Shown: positions 41,903 to 50,914 of the stretch, piece after piece
How the letters are laid out: each line of letters starts with the position of its first letter
Numbering within the stretch: the first letter of the stretch is position 1
Notes under the pieces: model-generated
Database searches by the model: none
What the model was told of the DNA's origin: nothing
The model's input: only the letters and a program-made list of their open reading frames with translations
Translations under genes and position numbers: made by a program
Assembly (NCBI GenBank): GCA_027485645.1
Contig: JAIXQR010000002.1
Location: 421,416-485,415 of the forward strand
Direction of reading: 5' to 3'
DNA: 64,000 bases
From: a bacterium
GTDB taxonomy: Bacteria > Armatimonadota > Fimbriimonadia > Fimbriimonadales > Fimbriimonadaceae

Positions 41903-43351
41903 ATGCCGCAATCGATCGAGAACCAAACCATCGCGATTTTCGGCCTCGGCCGATCCGGTCTCGCCGTGGCAAAAGCCGCGCGAGATCGTGGCGCGCTGCC
42001 AACGGTTTACGATCAAAGCTCCCTCGAAGCCCTCGCCAAGCCCGACATCCTTACCGAAGCCGAGGCACTCGGATTGAACGTGGTCCTGAACTGGGACGGC
42101 ACCTTGCCAAAGTCCGACCTCCTCGTCGTAAACCCCGCCGTCCGCAAAGATCATCCCCTCATCCTTCAACTGAAAGACCAGATCGAAGTCATCAGCGAGG
42201 TTGAGTTCGCCTATCGCATCAGCCGCGCCCCGATTCTTGCCATCACCGGCACCAACGGCAAGAGCACCACGACCGTCATGCTCTACCGTTGCCTGCTGGC
42301 CGCGGGAGAATCGGCGATTCTCTGTGGAAACATTTTCGGCAGCGGACATCCAGAAATGCCGCTAACCGATGCCGCCGCGAACGCCACCGAAGACCAGGTT
42401 CTCGTTGCCGAAATCAGTTCCTTCCAACTTGACTGGGTCCGTGAGTTCCGCCCGAAGGTCGCCGGAATCACCAACATCACCTCCGACCACCTCGACCGGT
42501 ACGAGGGAGTGAACGACTACGCGAAGACGAAACTGCGCATCTTCGCCGCCCAGCAAGAAGACGACTTTGCTGTAATCCGCGGACACGATCCGGTCGTACC
42601 GAAGCCAAAGGGACCGAATGTGCTCACCTTTGGCGCAACGGCCGAGCACGCCCACATCGATGAAGATGGCATCTCCTTCTTCGGCGAACGGTTCCTCACC
42701 GCCAACTGGTCGCTCCAAGAGCCCCACAACCGCGCCAACGCCGCCATGGCCGCGCTCATGGCCTACGCATTCCTAAAGCAAAAGAACGCACCCACAATCC
42801 AGGCAGCCCTCCAGAACCGCCAAGCCAAATCCAGCGCTAAGAGAACCGTCTATTCCGGCCGTACCGCCGAAATCACCGAAGCCATGCCGTCTGTCCTTTT
42901 GGAACCGTTCGAAGACATGGCTCCGCTAAAGCACCGAATGGAGTTTCTTGGCGCAAAAAACGGCATCCGGGTCATCAACAACTCGATGTGCACGAATCCC
43001 GACGCCGTTGTGAAGTCCGCGCAATCCGTCCGCGACTCCGTCCACCTGCTCCTCGGCGGCGTCAACAAGGGACTCAGCTTCAAGCCGGTCAAAGCATTTC
43101 TCGCCAACCAGCGGCATCGTGGATATCTATTCGGGCGCGACGCCGCAGAAATCAATGCCGAACTCGGCGGAGAGATCCCGATTTTCGGCACGATGCAAGA
43201 AGCATTTGCCGCCGCTACCGCTGCTGCGATCTCGGGCGAAGTCATCATGCTCGCTCCTGGCTGCGCGAGTTCGGACCAGTTTCGCGACTTTAGACATCGT
43301 GGCGACGTCTTTACGGAATTAGCCAAGGAGTGGCTCGACCATGAGAACTAG
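41903..43351 (+). CDS. murD: UDP-MurNAc-L-Ala:D-Glu ligase MurD
   Basis: MurD adds D-Glu to UDP-MurNAc-L-Ala. I chose the ATG at 41903 because the N-terminal Rossmann-like motif IAIFGLGRSGLAVAKA follows directly; the frame opens earlier within mraY. The 482-residue product has ITGTNGKSTTTVM (P-loop), ISSFQLDWV, ITSDHLDRY and a C-terminal block LLLGGVNKGLSF and APGCASSDQFRDF. It overlaps ftsW by 11 bp. Confidence 0.94.
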   Translation: MPQSIENQTIAIFGLGRSGLAVAKAARDRGALPTVYDQSSLEALAKPDILTEAEALGLNVVLNWDGTLPKSDLLVVNPAVRKDHPLILQLKDQIEVISEVEFAYRISRAPILAITGTNGKSTTTVMLYRCLLAAGESAILCGNIFGSGHPEMPLTDAAANATEDQVLVAEISSFQLDWVREFRPKVAGITNITSDHLDRYEGVNDYAKTKLRIFAAQQEDDFAVIRGHDPVVPKPKGPNVLTFGATAEHAHIDEDGISFFGERFLTANWSLQEPHNRANAAMAALMAYAFLKQKNAPTIQAALQNRQAKSSAKRTVYSGRTAEITEAMPSVLLEPFEDMAPLKHRMEFLGAKNGIRVINNSMCTNPDAVVKSAQSVRDSVHLLLGGVNKGLSFKPVKAFLANQRHRGYLFGRDAAEINAELGGEIPIFGTMQEAFAAATAAAISGEVIMLAPGCASSDQFRDFRHRGDVFTELAKEWLDHEN

Positions 43352-44555
43352 GATTGTTCCGGATATTTGGCTGTTCATTTTTGCCTTGTCGGCAACCCTC
43401 ATTGGTTTGCTGTTTATCTTTGATGCGGGCTATGCGCGCAGCATCCAAGAAAGCGGCTCGATGATTCCGGCCGAGTTCACCACCCAAATCCGTCTGCTCG
43501 TGGTTGCTCTCGCGGGATACACCCTCTGCCGGTACGTCTCCATCGACTTCCTGAAGCGCTCGTCTGGCTGGCTTTGGCTCTTCACTTTGGTTGGCCTTGC
43601 CCTCGTTGACCTCATCGGCAAGAGTCAAAACGAAGCCAAACGCTGGATTGCCATCGGAAGCGTCACAATCCAGCCTTCTGAGTTTGCCAAGCTCACGCTC
43701 GTTCTGTTTGTGGCTGCCGTTCTTGCCGACAAGAAGGATTGGAATCCCGCGCGACGCCGACGCAGCTTTGCCTTGTGGGTGGACAACATCTTCACCCCTC
43801 AGCTCAAGCGCTGGGTCCCTGGCCTCCTTGTTGTGCTGGGGGTCGGCTTTGTGGAGCTTGGTAAAGACTTAGGCACCGCCGGCGTATTGTTTGCCATCTT
43901 CATCGCGATGTGCGCGACCGGTGGCATCGGGCGCCGAAGCTGGGCGACCATTGGCGTTGTCGTCCTGATCTTCCTTCCCGCCCTGTTTATGAAGCAGGCG
44001 TACCGAATGGAGCGACTGACCACTCACACCGCGCGGTGGGAGACCCAAAACGTCGACGACAAAGGATTCCAGACCACCCAAGCTGAGCGAGGCATGGCCG
44101 ATGGAGGCCTCTTCGGTGTCGGAATCGGTGCGGGGCAGGTCAAGCACATCATTCCCGCTCCAACGACCGACTACATCATGGCGACCATCGCCGAAGAAAC
44201 CGGTCTGCTTGGCTCGCTCGTTGTCCTGGGGGCCATTGCGGGATTAGTTTGGCGGTTGCTTGTGCTGGCGAAAAAGGCAACTGATCGTTTCACCGCGCTC
44301 ACCTTCTACGGCATTGCCTCCTGGATCGGAATCCAGACCGCGGTGAACGTGATGATGGCAAACGCAACTCTGCCTTCGATCGGAATCCCGATTCCGTTCA
44401 TTTCTTCGGGTGGCTCAAGCTTGGTTGCCCTTTGGATGGCCATCGGCGTGGCCCAGCGGCTGGCCGCGGCCCCGGTATTAGCTCCTCAGGAGGACGAAAA
44501 TGCGAATCGCAATCACCGGCGGTGGAACCGGCGGCCACATCTATCCGGCGCTTGA
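43341..44555 (+). CDS. ftsW: SEDS glycosyltransferase FtsW
   Basis: FtsW polymerises lipid II into septal glycan strands together with FtsI. The 404-residue protein has about ten membrane helices and SEDS motifs: KRWIAIGSVTIQPSEFAKL (with conserved Pro-Ser-Glu), ELGKDLGTAGV (the catalytic Asp region), HTDYI-like PTTDYIMATIAEETGLLG, and IPIPFISSGGSSL. Its place between murD and murG supports FtsW over RodA. The last ~18 codons overlap the start of murG by 56 bp, so its C terminus may be less conserved. Confidence 0.93.
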   Translation: MRTRIVPDIWLFIFALSATLIGLLFIFDAGYARSIQESGSMIPAEFTTQIRLLVVALAGYTLCRYVSIDFLKRSSGWLWLFTLVGLALVDLIGKSQNEAKRWIAIGSVTIQPSEFAKLTLVLFVAAVLADKKDWNPARRRRSFALWVDNIFTPQLKRWVPGLLVVLGVGFVELGKDLGTAGVLFAIFIAMCATGGIGRRSWATIGVVVLIFLPALFMKQAYRMERLTTHTARWETQNVDDKGFQTTQAERGMADGGLFGVGIGAGQVKHIIPAPTTDYIMATIAEETGLLGSLVVLGAIAGLVWRLLVLAKKATDRFTALTFYGIASWIGIQTAVNVMMANATLPSIGIPIPFISSGGSSLVALWMAIGVAQRLAAAPVLAPQEDENANRNHRRWNRRPHLSGA

Positions 44556-45570
44556 AGTCGGCCTCGCCGCCCAAGCTGCTGGAGCAGACGTCATTTACCT
44601 TGGCTCCTTCCGAGGCATGGAGCGGACCATTGCGGAAGCAAAGTCGATCCCGTTCCACGGGGTCGATGCTCAACCCCTGTGGTCGCTAAAGACCCTCCAA
44701 GGCTGGAAGTCCCTCGCCAAACTGATTCTCGGCGCGCAGAAGGCAAAGGGCATTCTCCGTGACCGGGGCGTAGATGCCGTGTTCTCGACGGGCGGCTATT
44801 CGGCGGGACCCTTCATGCAAGCGGCAAAGTCCCTCCGGGTTCCGTACGTCGTCCACGAATCGAACAGCGTGCCTGGGCGCGCAAATCGGCTTTACGGCAA
44901 GACCGCCAAGGCTTTCACCTACGTCTTCTACGGCACCGAGAAGCACGTGCCAGAGCGGAACCGCGTTCGAAGCGGCCAGCCGATTCGCGGAGAACTTCGC
45001 GCCGCGGCGACCCGGAAAACGGAGCCTTCGGAGCGAGCATCCGTGCTGGTGATGGGTGGATCTCAAGGAGCGAGGTTCGTCAACACCATCGCGCTCGACG
45101 CCGCAAAAATCCTCCCCGACGTCCATTTCACTATTGCGACCGGCGAGAAACTGTTTGAGGAAGTCAAGCAAGTCGCGGGTGGGCTGCCTAACGTTCTGGC
45201 GGTGCCGTACCTCAGCGGAAACGACCTCACCGAGACCTACGCCAGCGCCGGAGTGTTCGTCGGGCGCAGTGGCGGCACCTTGGCCGAAGTCGCCGCCTTT
45301 GGTCTTCCCAGCGTGCTCATCCCCCTTCCGACTTCGGCGGACGACCACCAGTACTTCAACGCGACCGAATTCAAAGAACGGGGATTCGCGGAGCTCTTGT
45401 GGCAAGGAGCAAAGCATCCGCAAGGGCATGACGAAGCCATCGGAGAATCGCTAGCCCAAGCCATCATGAAGCAGCTTTATGGCCCGACGAAGGAGCAATT
45501 CGCTGGGCTACGCACTTGGGATTGTCCCAACGCCACGCAAGAAATCCTCGGCATCATAATGAGGTCTTAA
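44500..45570 (+). CDS. murG: UDP-GlcNAc:lipid I N-acetylglucosaminyltransferase MurG
   Basis: MurG converts lipid I to lipid II at the inner face of the membrane. The 356-residue GT28 protein starts with RIAITGGGTGGHIYPAL and has VVHESNSVPGRANRL, VLVMGGSQGARFVN and the UDP-GlcNAc-binding region VGRSGGTLAEVAAFGLPSVLIP. A strong AGGAGG ribosome-binding site lies just before its ATG, inside the ftsW coding region. The next gene begins 7 bp after its stop; murB, often found here in Firmicutes, is missing. Confidence 0.95.
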   Translation: MRIAITGGGTGGHIYPALEVGLAAQAAGADVIYLGSFRGMERTIAEAKSIPFHGVDAQPLWSLKTLQGWKSLAKLILGAQKAKGILRDRGVDAVFSTGGYSAGPFMQAAKSLRVPYVVHESNSVPGRANRLYGKTAKAFTYVFYGTEKHVPERNRVRSGQPIRGELRAAATRKTEPSERASVLVMGGSQGARFVNTIALDAAKILPDVHFTIATGEKLFEEVKQVAGGLPNVLAVPYLSGNDLTETYASAGVFVGRSGGTLAEVAAFGLPSVLIPLPTSADDHQYFNATEFKERGFAELLWQGAKHPQGHDEAIGESLAQAIMKQLYGPTKEQFAGLRTWDCPNATQEILGIIMRS

Positions 45571-45577
45571 CGAAATC

Positions 45578-47863
45578 ATGCGAACGCCTCAGGAAATCAA
45601 AACCGCCTTCTCACCGCGAGAAGCGATGGACGGTAGTTCGCGCTTTTTCCTCGTCGGCATTGGTGGCGCGGGCATGTCGGCCCTCGCTCGAATGTTGCAC
45701 GCGCAGGGAATACCCGTGGCCGGAACCGATTCGACCGAAACGGATGAAGCGAATCGCCTTCGCGCTGAGGGAATCAACGTCATCATCGGTCACTCGGCAG
45801 AAGCCCTCAAAGCGTTCGCCGATGACAAAACGGCTGTCGTATTAACCGACGCCATCGATCTCAAAATCAGCCCCGAGGTTGCCGCCGCTCGAGAGCTTGA
45901 GCTCCCGCTTTTCCGCCGCAGTCAATTGCTGGGTTGGCTTCTTAAGGACCGCCGCGTCATCGCGGTAACTGGAACGCACGGAAAGACCACCACAACCGGC
46001 ATGCTGGGTTCCGGACTTACGAACGCCGGATTCGATCCCCTCGTGATCGTCGGGGCGAACATTCCCGCCTGGGGTTCACCCGTGCTGTATGGCAAAGGTG
46101 AATGGGCAGTTGTCGAAGCGTGCGAAGCTTACGACAGCTTCCACGATCTCGATCCCGAGATTGTCATTCTTACGAATCTGGAACTCGACCACGTCGATTT
46201 CCATGGCTCGTGGGAAAATCTGAAGGCGAGCGTAGGTCGGTTTGTCTGCAAAATCCCTTCGACCGGCGCCTTGGTCTATTGCCAATCTGATGCTGGCGCG
46301 GCCGAAATTGCCGAAGCCTTCGGTGGCAAAACGCTGCCGTATTCTGAATCCGATTTTCCGACCGCCATCGCTCGCCGCACCTCTGGGGACCACAACCTGC
46401 GTAACGCGGCCGGCGCCTTGAATGCCGCGACTGCCGCTGGGGCTGATGCTGAACTCGCCGCTAACGGCATCGCTGGGTTCACCGGGGCAGAGCGAAGACT
46501 CGAAGTCCTTCAAGACGGCGAGATCGCCGTCGTTGACGACTATGCGCACCACCCAACCGAAATCGCTGCCTCAATCCAAGCCATCCGGGCGCGATTCCCG
46601 AGTCGCCGCCTTGTCGTTGCGTTCCAGCCCCACCTTTACTCGCGCACCGAAGGGCTCATTCCGGAGTTTGCCGAAGCCCTTTCCCATGCGGATGAAGTCG
46701 TCCTAACCGACATCTATCCTGCCCGCGAGAATCCGATTCCTGGCGTGAGTGCCGCACGGATTGCCGAGTTAGTCACCGTCCCCGTTCGGTACGTCCCAAG
46801 CCGCCACCTCTTGCCCCGCAAAGTCGCTTCTTGGCTCAAACCGGGCGACGTTGCCGTCGGTATGGGAGCAGGGAACATCAGTGCCTTTGCCCCCGCCCTG
46901 ATTGCCGAACTCCAGCGTGCAACTAGCGGCCCACGCCACGTCTGGGTGGCCTACGGCGGTGATAGCGCGGAGCGTGAAGTTTCGATCCTGTCCGGCCGAG
47001 CCGTGGCAAAGGCGCTCAAAGAGCGTGGCCATATGGTCGAACTCGTGGACATCTCCGAACTGCTGCTTTCGAAGGGAGATCTCAGCAAGCTCATCGGTCC
47101 AAATCGGCCCGATATCGTCTTCCTCGCCGTGCACGGCACCAACTCCGAAGACGGCGCGATGCAGGGGCTACTGGAAACGCTCCACGTTCCGTACACGGGC
47201 AGCGGAATCCAAAGCAGTGCCATCGCGATGGATAAGAACCTGACGAAGCAGATCCTAGAAAGGGAAGGAATCCGCGTTCCAAAGGGCGTTCACGTCACGT
47301 CTTCCGCCGATGCGATCAACCTTTCCGGCCCTGTGGTCGTAAAGCCCAATGCCCAAGGTTCGACCGTCGGTCTCACCTTTGTTTCCGACCCAACCAAGCT
47401 CCGCGAAGCCATCACCCGGGCGCTCAGCTACGATTCCTCCGTTCTCGTTGAGGAATGGATCACCGGAATGGAAATTAGCGTGCCCGTTCTCATCGACGAA
47501 GCGCTCCCACCGGTAGAAATCGCTCCCGCCAGCGGAAAGTACGACTTTGCCAGCAAGTACACCGTCGGAGCGACCGAAGAAGTCTGTCCGGCTCGCTTGG
47601 CCGAACCTGTGCTCCTTGAGGCCCAGCGTCTCGCTCTCGCCGCCCACCGCGCTTTGGGCTGCAAAGGGGCCACCCGCACCGACATCATGGTCCGCGACCC
47701 TCACGGTGCGGCGGAAATGTTCGTCCTCGAAGTGAACACCCTTCCCGGCATGACCGGCACCTCGCTCCTTCCCAACTCCGCCCGAACGGCCGGCATCCCG
47801 TTCGACGAACTCTGCGAGCGAATCCTTCTCGATGCCCTAAGGAGTCATGCGACCACGGCGTAA
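45578..47863 (+). CDS. murC-ddl: MurC-Ddl fusion: UDP-MurNAc:L-Ala ligase and D-Ala-D-Ala ligase
   Basis: One 761-residue protein combines two steps of precursor synthesis. Residues 1 to about 450 are MurC: FLVGIGGAGMSALA at the N terminus, P-loop VTGTHGKTTTTG near residue 130, LELDHVDFH, and VVDDYAHHPTEI. Residues about 455 to 761 are Ddl of the ATP-grasp fold: VAYGGDSAEREVS, FLAVHGTNSEDGAMQG, YTGSGIQSSAIAMDK, VVKPNAQGSTVG and FVLEVNTLPGMT. The junction RATSGPRH is short. The same fusion order is known from Chlamydia. It overlaps ftsQ by 17 bp. Confidence 0.95.
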   Translation: MRTPQEIKTAFSPREAMDGSSRFFLVGIGGAGMSALARMLHAQGIPVAGTDSTETDEANRLRAEGINVIIGHSAEALKAFADDKTAVVLTDAIDLKISPEVAAARELELPLFRRSQLLGWLLKDRRVIAVTGTHGKTTTTGMLGSGLTNAGFDPLVIVGANIPAWGSPVLYGKGEWAVVEACEAYDSFHDLDPEIVILTNLELDHVDFHGSWENLKASVGRFVCKIPSTGALVYCQSDAGAAEIAEAFGGKTLPYSESDFPTAIARRTSGDHNLRNAAGALNAATAAGADAELAANGIAGFTGAERRLEVLQDGEIAVVDDYAHHPTEIAASIQAIRARFPSRRLVVAFQPHLYSRTEGLIPEFAEALSHADEVVLTDIYPARENPIPGVSAARIAELVTVPVRYVPSRHLLPRKVASWLKPGDVAVGMGAGNISAFAPALIAELQRATSGPRHVWVAYGGDSAEREVSILSGRAVAKALKERGHMVELVDISELLLSKGDLSKLIGPNRPDIVFLAVHGTNSEDGAMQGLLETLHVPYTGSGIQSSAIAMDKNLTKQILEREGIRVPKGVHVTSSADAINLSGPVVVKPNAQGSTVGLTFVSDPTKLREAITRALSYDSSVLVEEWITGMEISVPVLIDEALPPVEIAPASGKYDFASKYTVGATEEVCPARLAEPVLLEAQRLALAAHRALGCKGATRTDIMVRDPHGAAEMFVLEVNTLPGMTGTSLLPNSARTAGIPFDELCERILLDALRSHATTA

Positions 47864-48572
47864 GAAGGCGAAATACGATTGGACGCCGCTTCTGCTGGCC
47901 GCGATCGCCGTCAACCTGGGCCTTGCCCTTTTCTACAGCCCCCTGACCGCGGTCACCAAAGCCCGCGTCGAGGGCGTGAAGCCAAACGATATGGTCGGCG
48001 TTAAGGCTGTCCTAAAGAGTATTGAAGGGAAGCCCGCGCTTCAGATCAACGGTAACAACCTGTCCAGCCTGATGCTGTACAACACCGCCTTTGACAGCGT
48101 GAAGTTCGAAGCGAATCCATTTGGCCGAGCGGTAATTACGGTCACCTATCGCAAGGCCGTCGGACGCTTGTCTGGAGTGCCCGGAACCTACCTTGCCGAT
48201 GACGGCACCATCTTCAAAAGCTCGGAAGTGCTCACCGGACTGCCGTTGATCCAGATCGGCCAACCGAGCCGAGAGCTTGATGGAACGATCGTCGGGCGCA
48301 TTCCAACCTCCGCCCTCGCCTACCTCGCCCAAGAGTTGCCAACCATTGCCGATGGCGAGAACGGAACCGTATTGTACGCGGACGACGGTGGCTTAAACCT
48401 GGTCCTAGGCGGAGCCGAAATCAAACTTGGCCAAGCCGTCCAACTTGAAGCCAAACTCACTTCCTTACGCAAGCTGATGGACGCGGATCCGGAACTCTTG
48501 AGCAAAGTTTTGGTCTTGAATTTGTACGCGCCCGATAAACCAGCGGCGCGGTTCAGGAAACCGTCAAACTAG
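47847..48572 (+). CDS. ftsQ: FtsQ/DivIB-like division protein
   Basis: The 241-residue product has a basic cytoplasmic start (MRPRRKKAKYDW), one membrane helix (TPLLLAAIAVNLGLALFY) and an extracytoplasmic part beginning with a POTRA-like domain (TKARVEGVKPNDMVGVKAVL), followed by a beta domain. The membrane helix plus POTRA arrangement and the dcw position support FtsQ, which joins FtsL and FtsB at the septum. Sequence similarity is low, as usual in this family. The start lies 17 bp inside murC-ddl. Confidence 0.82.
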   Translation: MRPRRKKAKYDWTPLLLAAIAVNLGLALFYSPLTAVTKARVEGVKPNDMVGVKAVLKSIEGKPALQINGNNLSSLMLYNTAFDSVKFEANPFGRAVITVTYRKAVGRLSGVPGTYLADDGTIFKSSEVLTGLPLIQIGQPSRELDGTIVGRIPTSALAYLAQELPTIADGENGTVLYADDGGLNLVLGGAEIKLGQAVQLEAKLTSLRKLMDADPELLSKVLVLNLYAPDKPAARFRKPSN

Positions 48573-48580
48573 GAAAGTCA

Positions 48581-49339
48581 GTGAGCATATTTAACGCCCG
48601 TTCGGAGTCTCAAAGTTGGGTCTGGCCAGTCAGCCTCATGAGCCTGATCCTAGGGTTCATGTGCGCTCTCGCCTGGGTCACCCAGGAGAACCGAAAGTCT
48701 CGGCGCCCCTTTGCCAACCAGCAACAAACCTCGCGCATCAACGAGGGGCAAGTTGACATCGACGCCTTCGACCAGCTCCAGGCCCGCGTTCAAGAATTGC
48801 TCAAGAAGAACGACGCTCTAGAAAAGTCCCTATCGGGCAGTTCTTCTCAAGCGAAGACCCTCAACGAAAGCTTGCAAGAAGTGAAGAGCTTCTCCGGCCT
48901 CACCGAACTCGAGGGCCCCGGCATCGTGATCTTGCTAAAAGATAGCGGCCGCACCGCCGGCTCTGGATTTGGCAACGCCGATACCGGCGACATCATTCAC
49001 GACACCGACGTGCTCCGAGTGGTCAATGAACTCCAAGCCTCCGGTGCTGAAGCGATTGCCGTCAACGAGCATCGCATCACTGGCCGCGCGAGCTTCCGCT
49101 GCGTCGGGCCCACCATCCTCGTCAACGACATCAAGATCTCCAGCCCGATAGAGATTCGCGCCATCGGCGATCCGAAGACTTTGCTCGGCGCCATGAACCT
49201 GCCCGGCGGCATCTTGGCCGATATCCGCCAAACCGACCCCAGCATGGTCGAGATCAACGAAGTCAAGAAAATGACCCTCAAACCGTACACCGGTTCAACT
49301 TCGGCACGATTCGGTAAAGTCCCGGTTGTTAAGAAGTGA
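48581..49339 (+). CDS. DUF881 family protein (YlxW/YlxX-like)
   Basis: The 252-residue protein starts with GTG. It has one membrane helix (about residues 16-34), a coiled coil (about 60-105) and the DUF881 core: LTELEGPGIVILLKDS, DTDVLRVVNELQASGAEAIAVNEHRI and GGILADIRQ. In Bacillus, proteins of this family lie between divIB and sbp-ftsA, as here. Their function is not settled; a role at the division site is inferred from the constant gene neighbourhood. Confidence 0.9.
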   Translation: MSIFNARSESQSWVWPVSLMSLILGFMCALAWVTQENRKSRRPFANQQQTSRINEGQVDIDAFDQLQARVQELLKKNDALEKSLSGSSSQAKTLNESLQEVKSFSGLTELEGPGIVILLKDSGRTAGSGFGNADTGDIIHDTDVLRVVNELQASGAEAIAVNEHRITGRASFRCVGPTILVNDIKISSPIEIRAIGDPKTLLGAMNLPGGILADIRQTDPSMVEINEVKKMTLKPYTGSTSARFGKVPVVKK

Positions 49340-49743
49340 TATTTCTTCCCATCATTGCTTTGATTATTGGTGCCGCAATCGCGATTGCGGTTCGGCTTGA
49401 GCCCGTTGGCGGCGCAGGAGGGCAGTATCTCGCCGTCGCATGCCTCGCCGGAATCGATAGCGTGTGTGGTGGATTCCGAGCCGGTCTCGAAGGTAAGTTT
49501 CGGAACGACGTTTTCATCACCGGATTCGTCTCGAATATCCTGATCGCGTTCTTCTTGGCCTGGCTTGGAGACCGAATTTATATCGATCTCTTTCTCGCCG
49601 TCGCCATTGTCTTTGGCACGAGAACGTTCCAAAATCTAGCGCTGATTCGTCGGCAAGCCCTCACGATGTTTAACGACTACCAAACCCGCAAGCAGCGAAA
49701 CAACCCGGCCGCCCCAACTGCCGCATCGGACGGTAACTCATGA
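49336..49743 (+). CDS. sbp: Small basic protein (DUF1290, Sbp)
   Basis: The 135-residue product has three or four hydrophobic segments (IFLPIIALIIGAAIAIAV, then YLAVACLAGIDSVCGG, FITGFVSNILIAFFLAWLG and IDLFLAVAIVFGTR), matching the DUF1290 family, including the hallmark LAGIDSVCGGFRA. It starts with GTG overlapping the DUF881 stop and overlaps ftsA by 4 bp. In Firmicutes the gene sits in the same place; its role is unknown. A 25-residue hydrophilic C-terminal tail exceeds the usual length. Confidence 0.9.
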   Translation: MIFLPIIALIIGAAIAIAVRLEPVGGAGGQYLAVACLAGIDSVCGGFRAGLEGKFRNDVFITGFVSNILIAFFLAWLGDRIYIDLFLAVAIVFGTRTFQNLALIRRQALTMFNDYQTRKQRNNPAAPTAASDGNS

Positions 49744-50909
49744 GCTTCGTCGTAGCCCTCGATCTCGGCGGCTCCCAAATGAGCTGTCTCGTTGCCTCGG
49801 GCGACAAAAAGCTCCGCCTAGAAGGTGTCGCTACCGTGCCGTACGCCGGTTGCAAAAAAGGTCTGATCGTTAACCGAGAAGAAACGATCCAAGCGATCAA
49901 GGAAGTCGTGCCCGACGCCCTGCGCCAAGCCGACCGAAAGGGAACCGAACTCGTCGTCAACGTTTCAGGCTCCCACATCGAGTGCGTCAGCGGCCAGGGC
50001 ATCAAGATGATCATCCCGAAAGGGCGGCACATCACGACCCAAGATGTCCTTGAAGTCGTCAACCACAGTCGCGCCGTACTTCTTCCAAACGACCGATCTC
50101 CCATCCACGTCCTTCCGAAAACCTTTAAGGTCGATGGTCAGCGCGGCGTGCGAAAGCCCGTCGGCGTCGCCGCCGGAAAGCTCGAAGTCGAAACCCTCAT
50201 TGCCACCGGCTCCCCAAAACCGCTCGAGCTGCTTGAGCAATGCGTCAAGGAAGCCGGATTCTCCGTCGCCCAAATGGTCTTCACGCCGCTCGCCTCCGGC
50301 CTCGGCATCCTAAGCCAAGCCGAACTTGAGCAGGGAATGATCGTCATCGACCTTGGGTCCAGCACGACCGATCTTGGCATCTTCCTGGAAGGCTCCATGG
50401 TCTACGGAATCTCGCTCCCCGTAGCCGCCGGACACATCACCTCCGACCTCTCTGCGCTCCTGAAAACCACCATCGAAGAAGCCGAGCGCATCAAGAAGCT
50501 AGACGGCCACGCCATGGCTGACCAAGTCGGCGAAAACGAAACCGTAGACATTCAGCAACTCGGCCAACCGGGCGCGCGACCCATGGCGCGAAAAGTCCTT
50601 TCCGAGATCATCCAAAGTCGAGCGAAAGAAATCGCCGCGATGACCAAAACCGCCTTTGATCAATCGGGATACGCTCGCCTTGTCACCGGGGGCGTAGTCC
50701 TCACCGGAAACGGAGCGCGCCTTGCTGGAACCCCGGAACTCTACAACAGCACGTTCGGCCTATCGGTCCGCACAGAATTCACCCCGCGCACGACTTCAAC
50801 GGCCGTCGGCCTGGCGCGCTATGCCATCCAGTGTGCCGATGATATGAGCCCGGTCGGAGAGCCAACCAACTGGAAAGATAAAGTTCGCCGCCTCATCATG
50901 GGCGGCTAA
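49740..50909 (+). CDS. ftsA: Cell division protein FtsA
   Basis: FtsA is the actin-like protein that tethers FtsZ filaments to the membrane. The 389-residue product shows actin-fold phosphate loops (VVALDLGGSQMSCLVA and MIVIDLGSSTTDLGIF), the 1C subdomain, the adenosine loop VVLTGNGARLAGTPEL and a C-terminal amphipathic helix (NWKDKVRRLIMGG) that should bind the membrane. It is the last gene of the cluster. The expected ftsZ does not follow; instead a convergent gene ends 5 bp away. Confidence 0.93.
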   Translation: MSFVVALDLGGSQMSCLVASGDKKLRLEGVATVPYAGCKKGLIVNREETIQAIKEVVPDALRQADRKGTELVVNVSGSHIECVSGQGIKMIIPKGRHITTQDVLEVVNHSRAVLLPNDRSPIHVLPKTFKVDGQRGVRKPVGVAAGKLEVETLIATGSPKPLELLEQCVKEAGFSVAQMVFTPLASGLGILSQAELEQGMIVIDLGSSTTDLGIFLEGSMVYGISLPVAAGHITSDLSALLKTTIEEAERIKKLDGHAMADQVGENETVDIQQLGQPGARPMARKVLSEIIQSRAKEIAAMTKTAFDQSGYARLVTGGVVLTGNGARLAGTPELYNSTFGLSVRTEFTPRTTSTAVGLARYAIQCADDMSPVGEPTNWKDKVRRLIMGG

Positions 50910-50914
50910 CTTAT

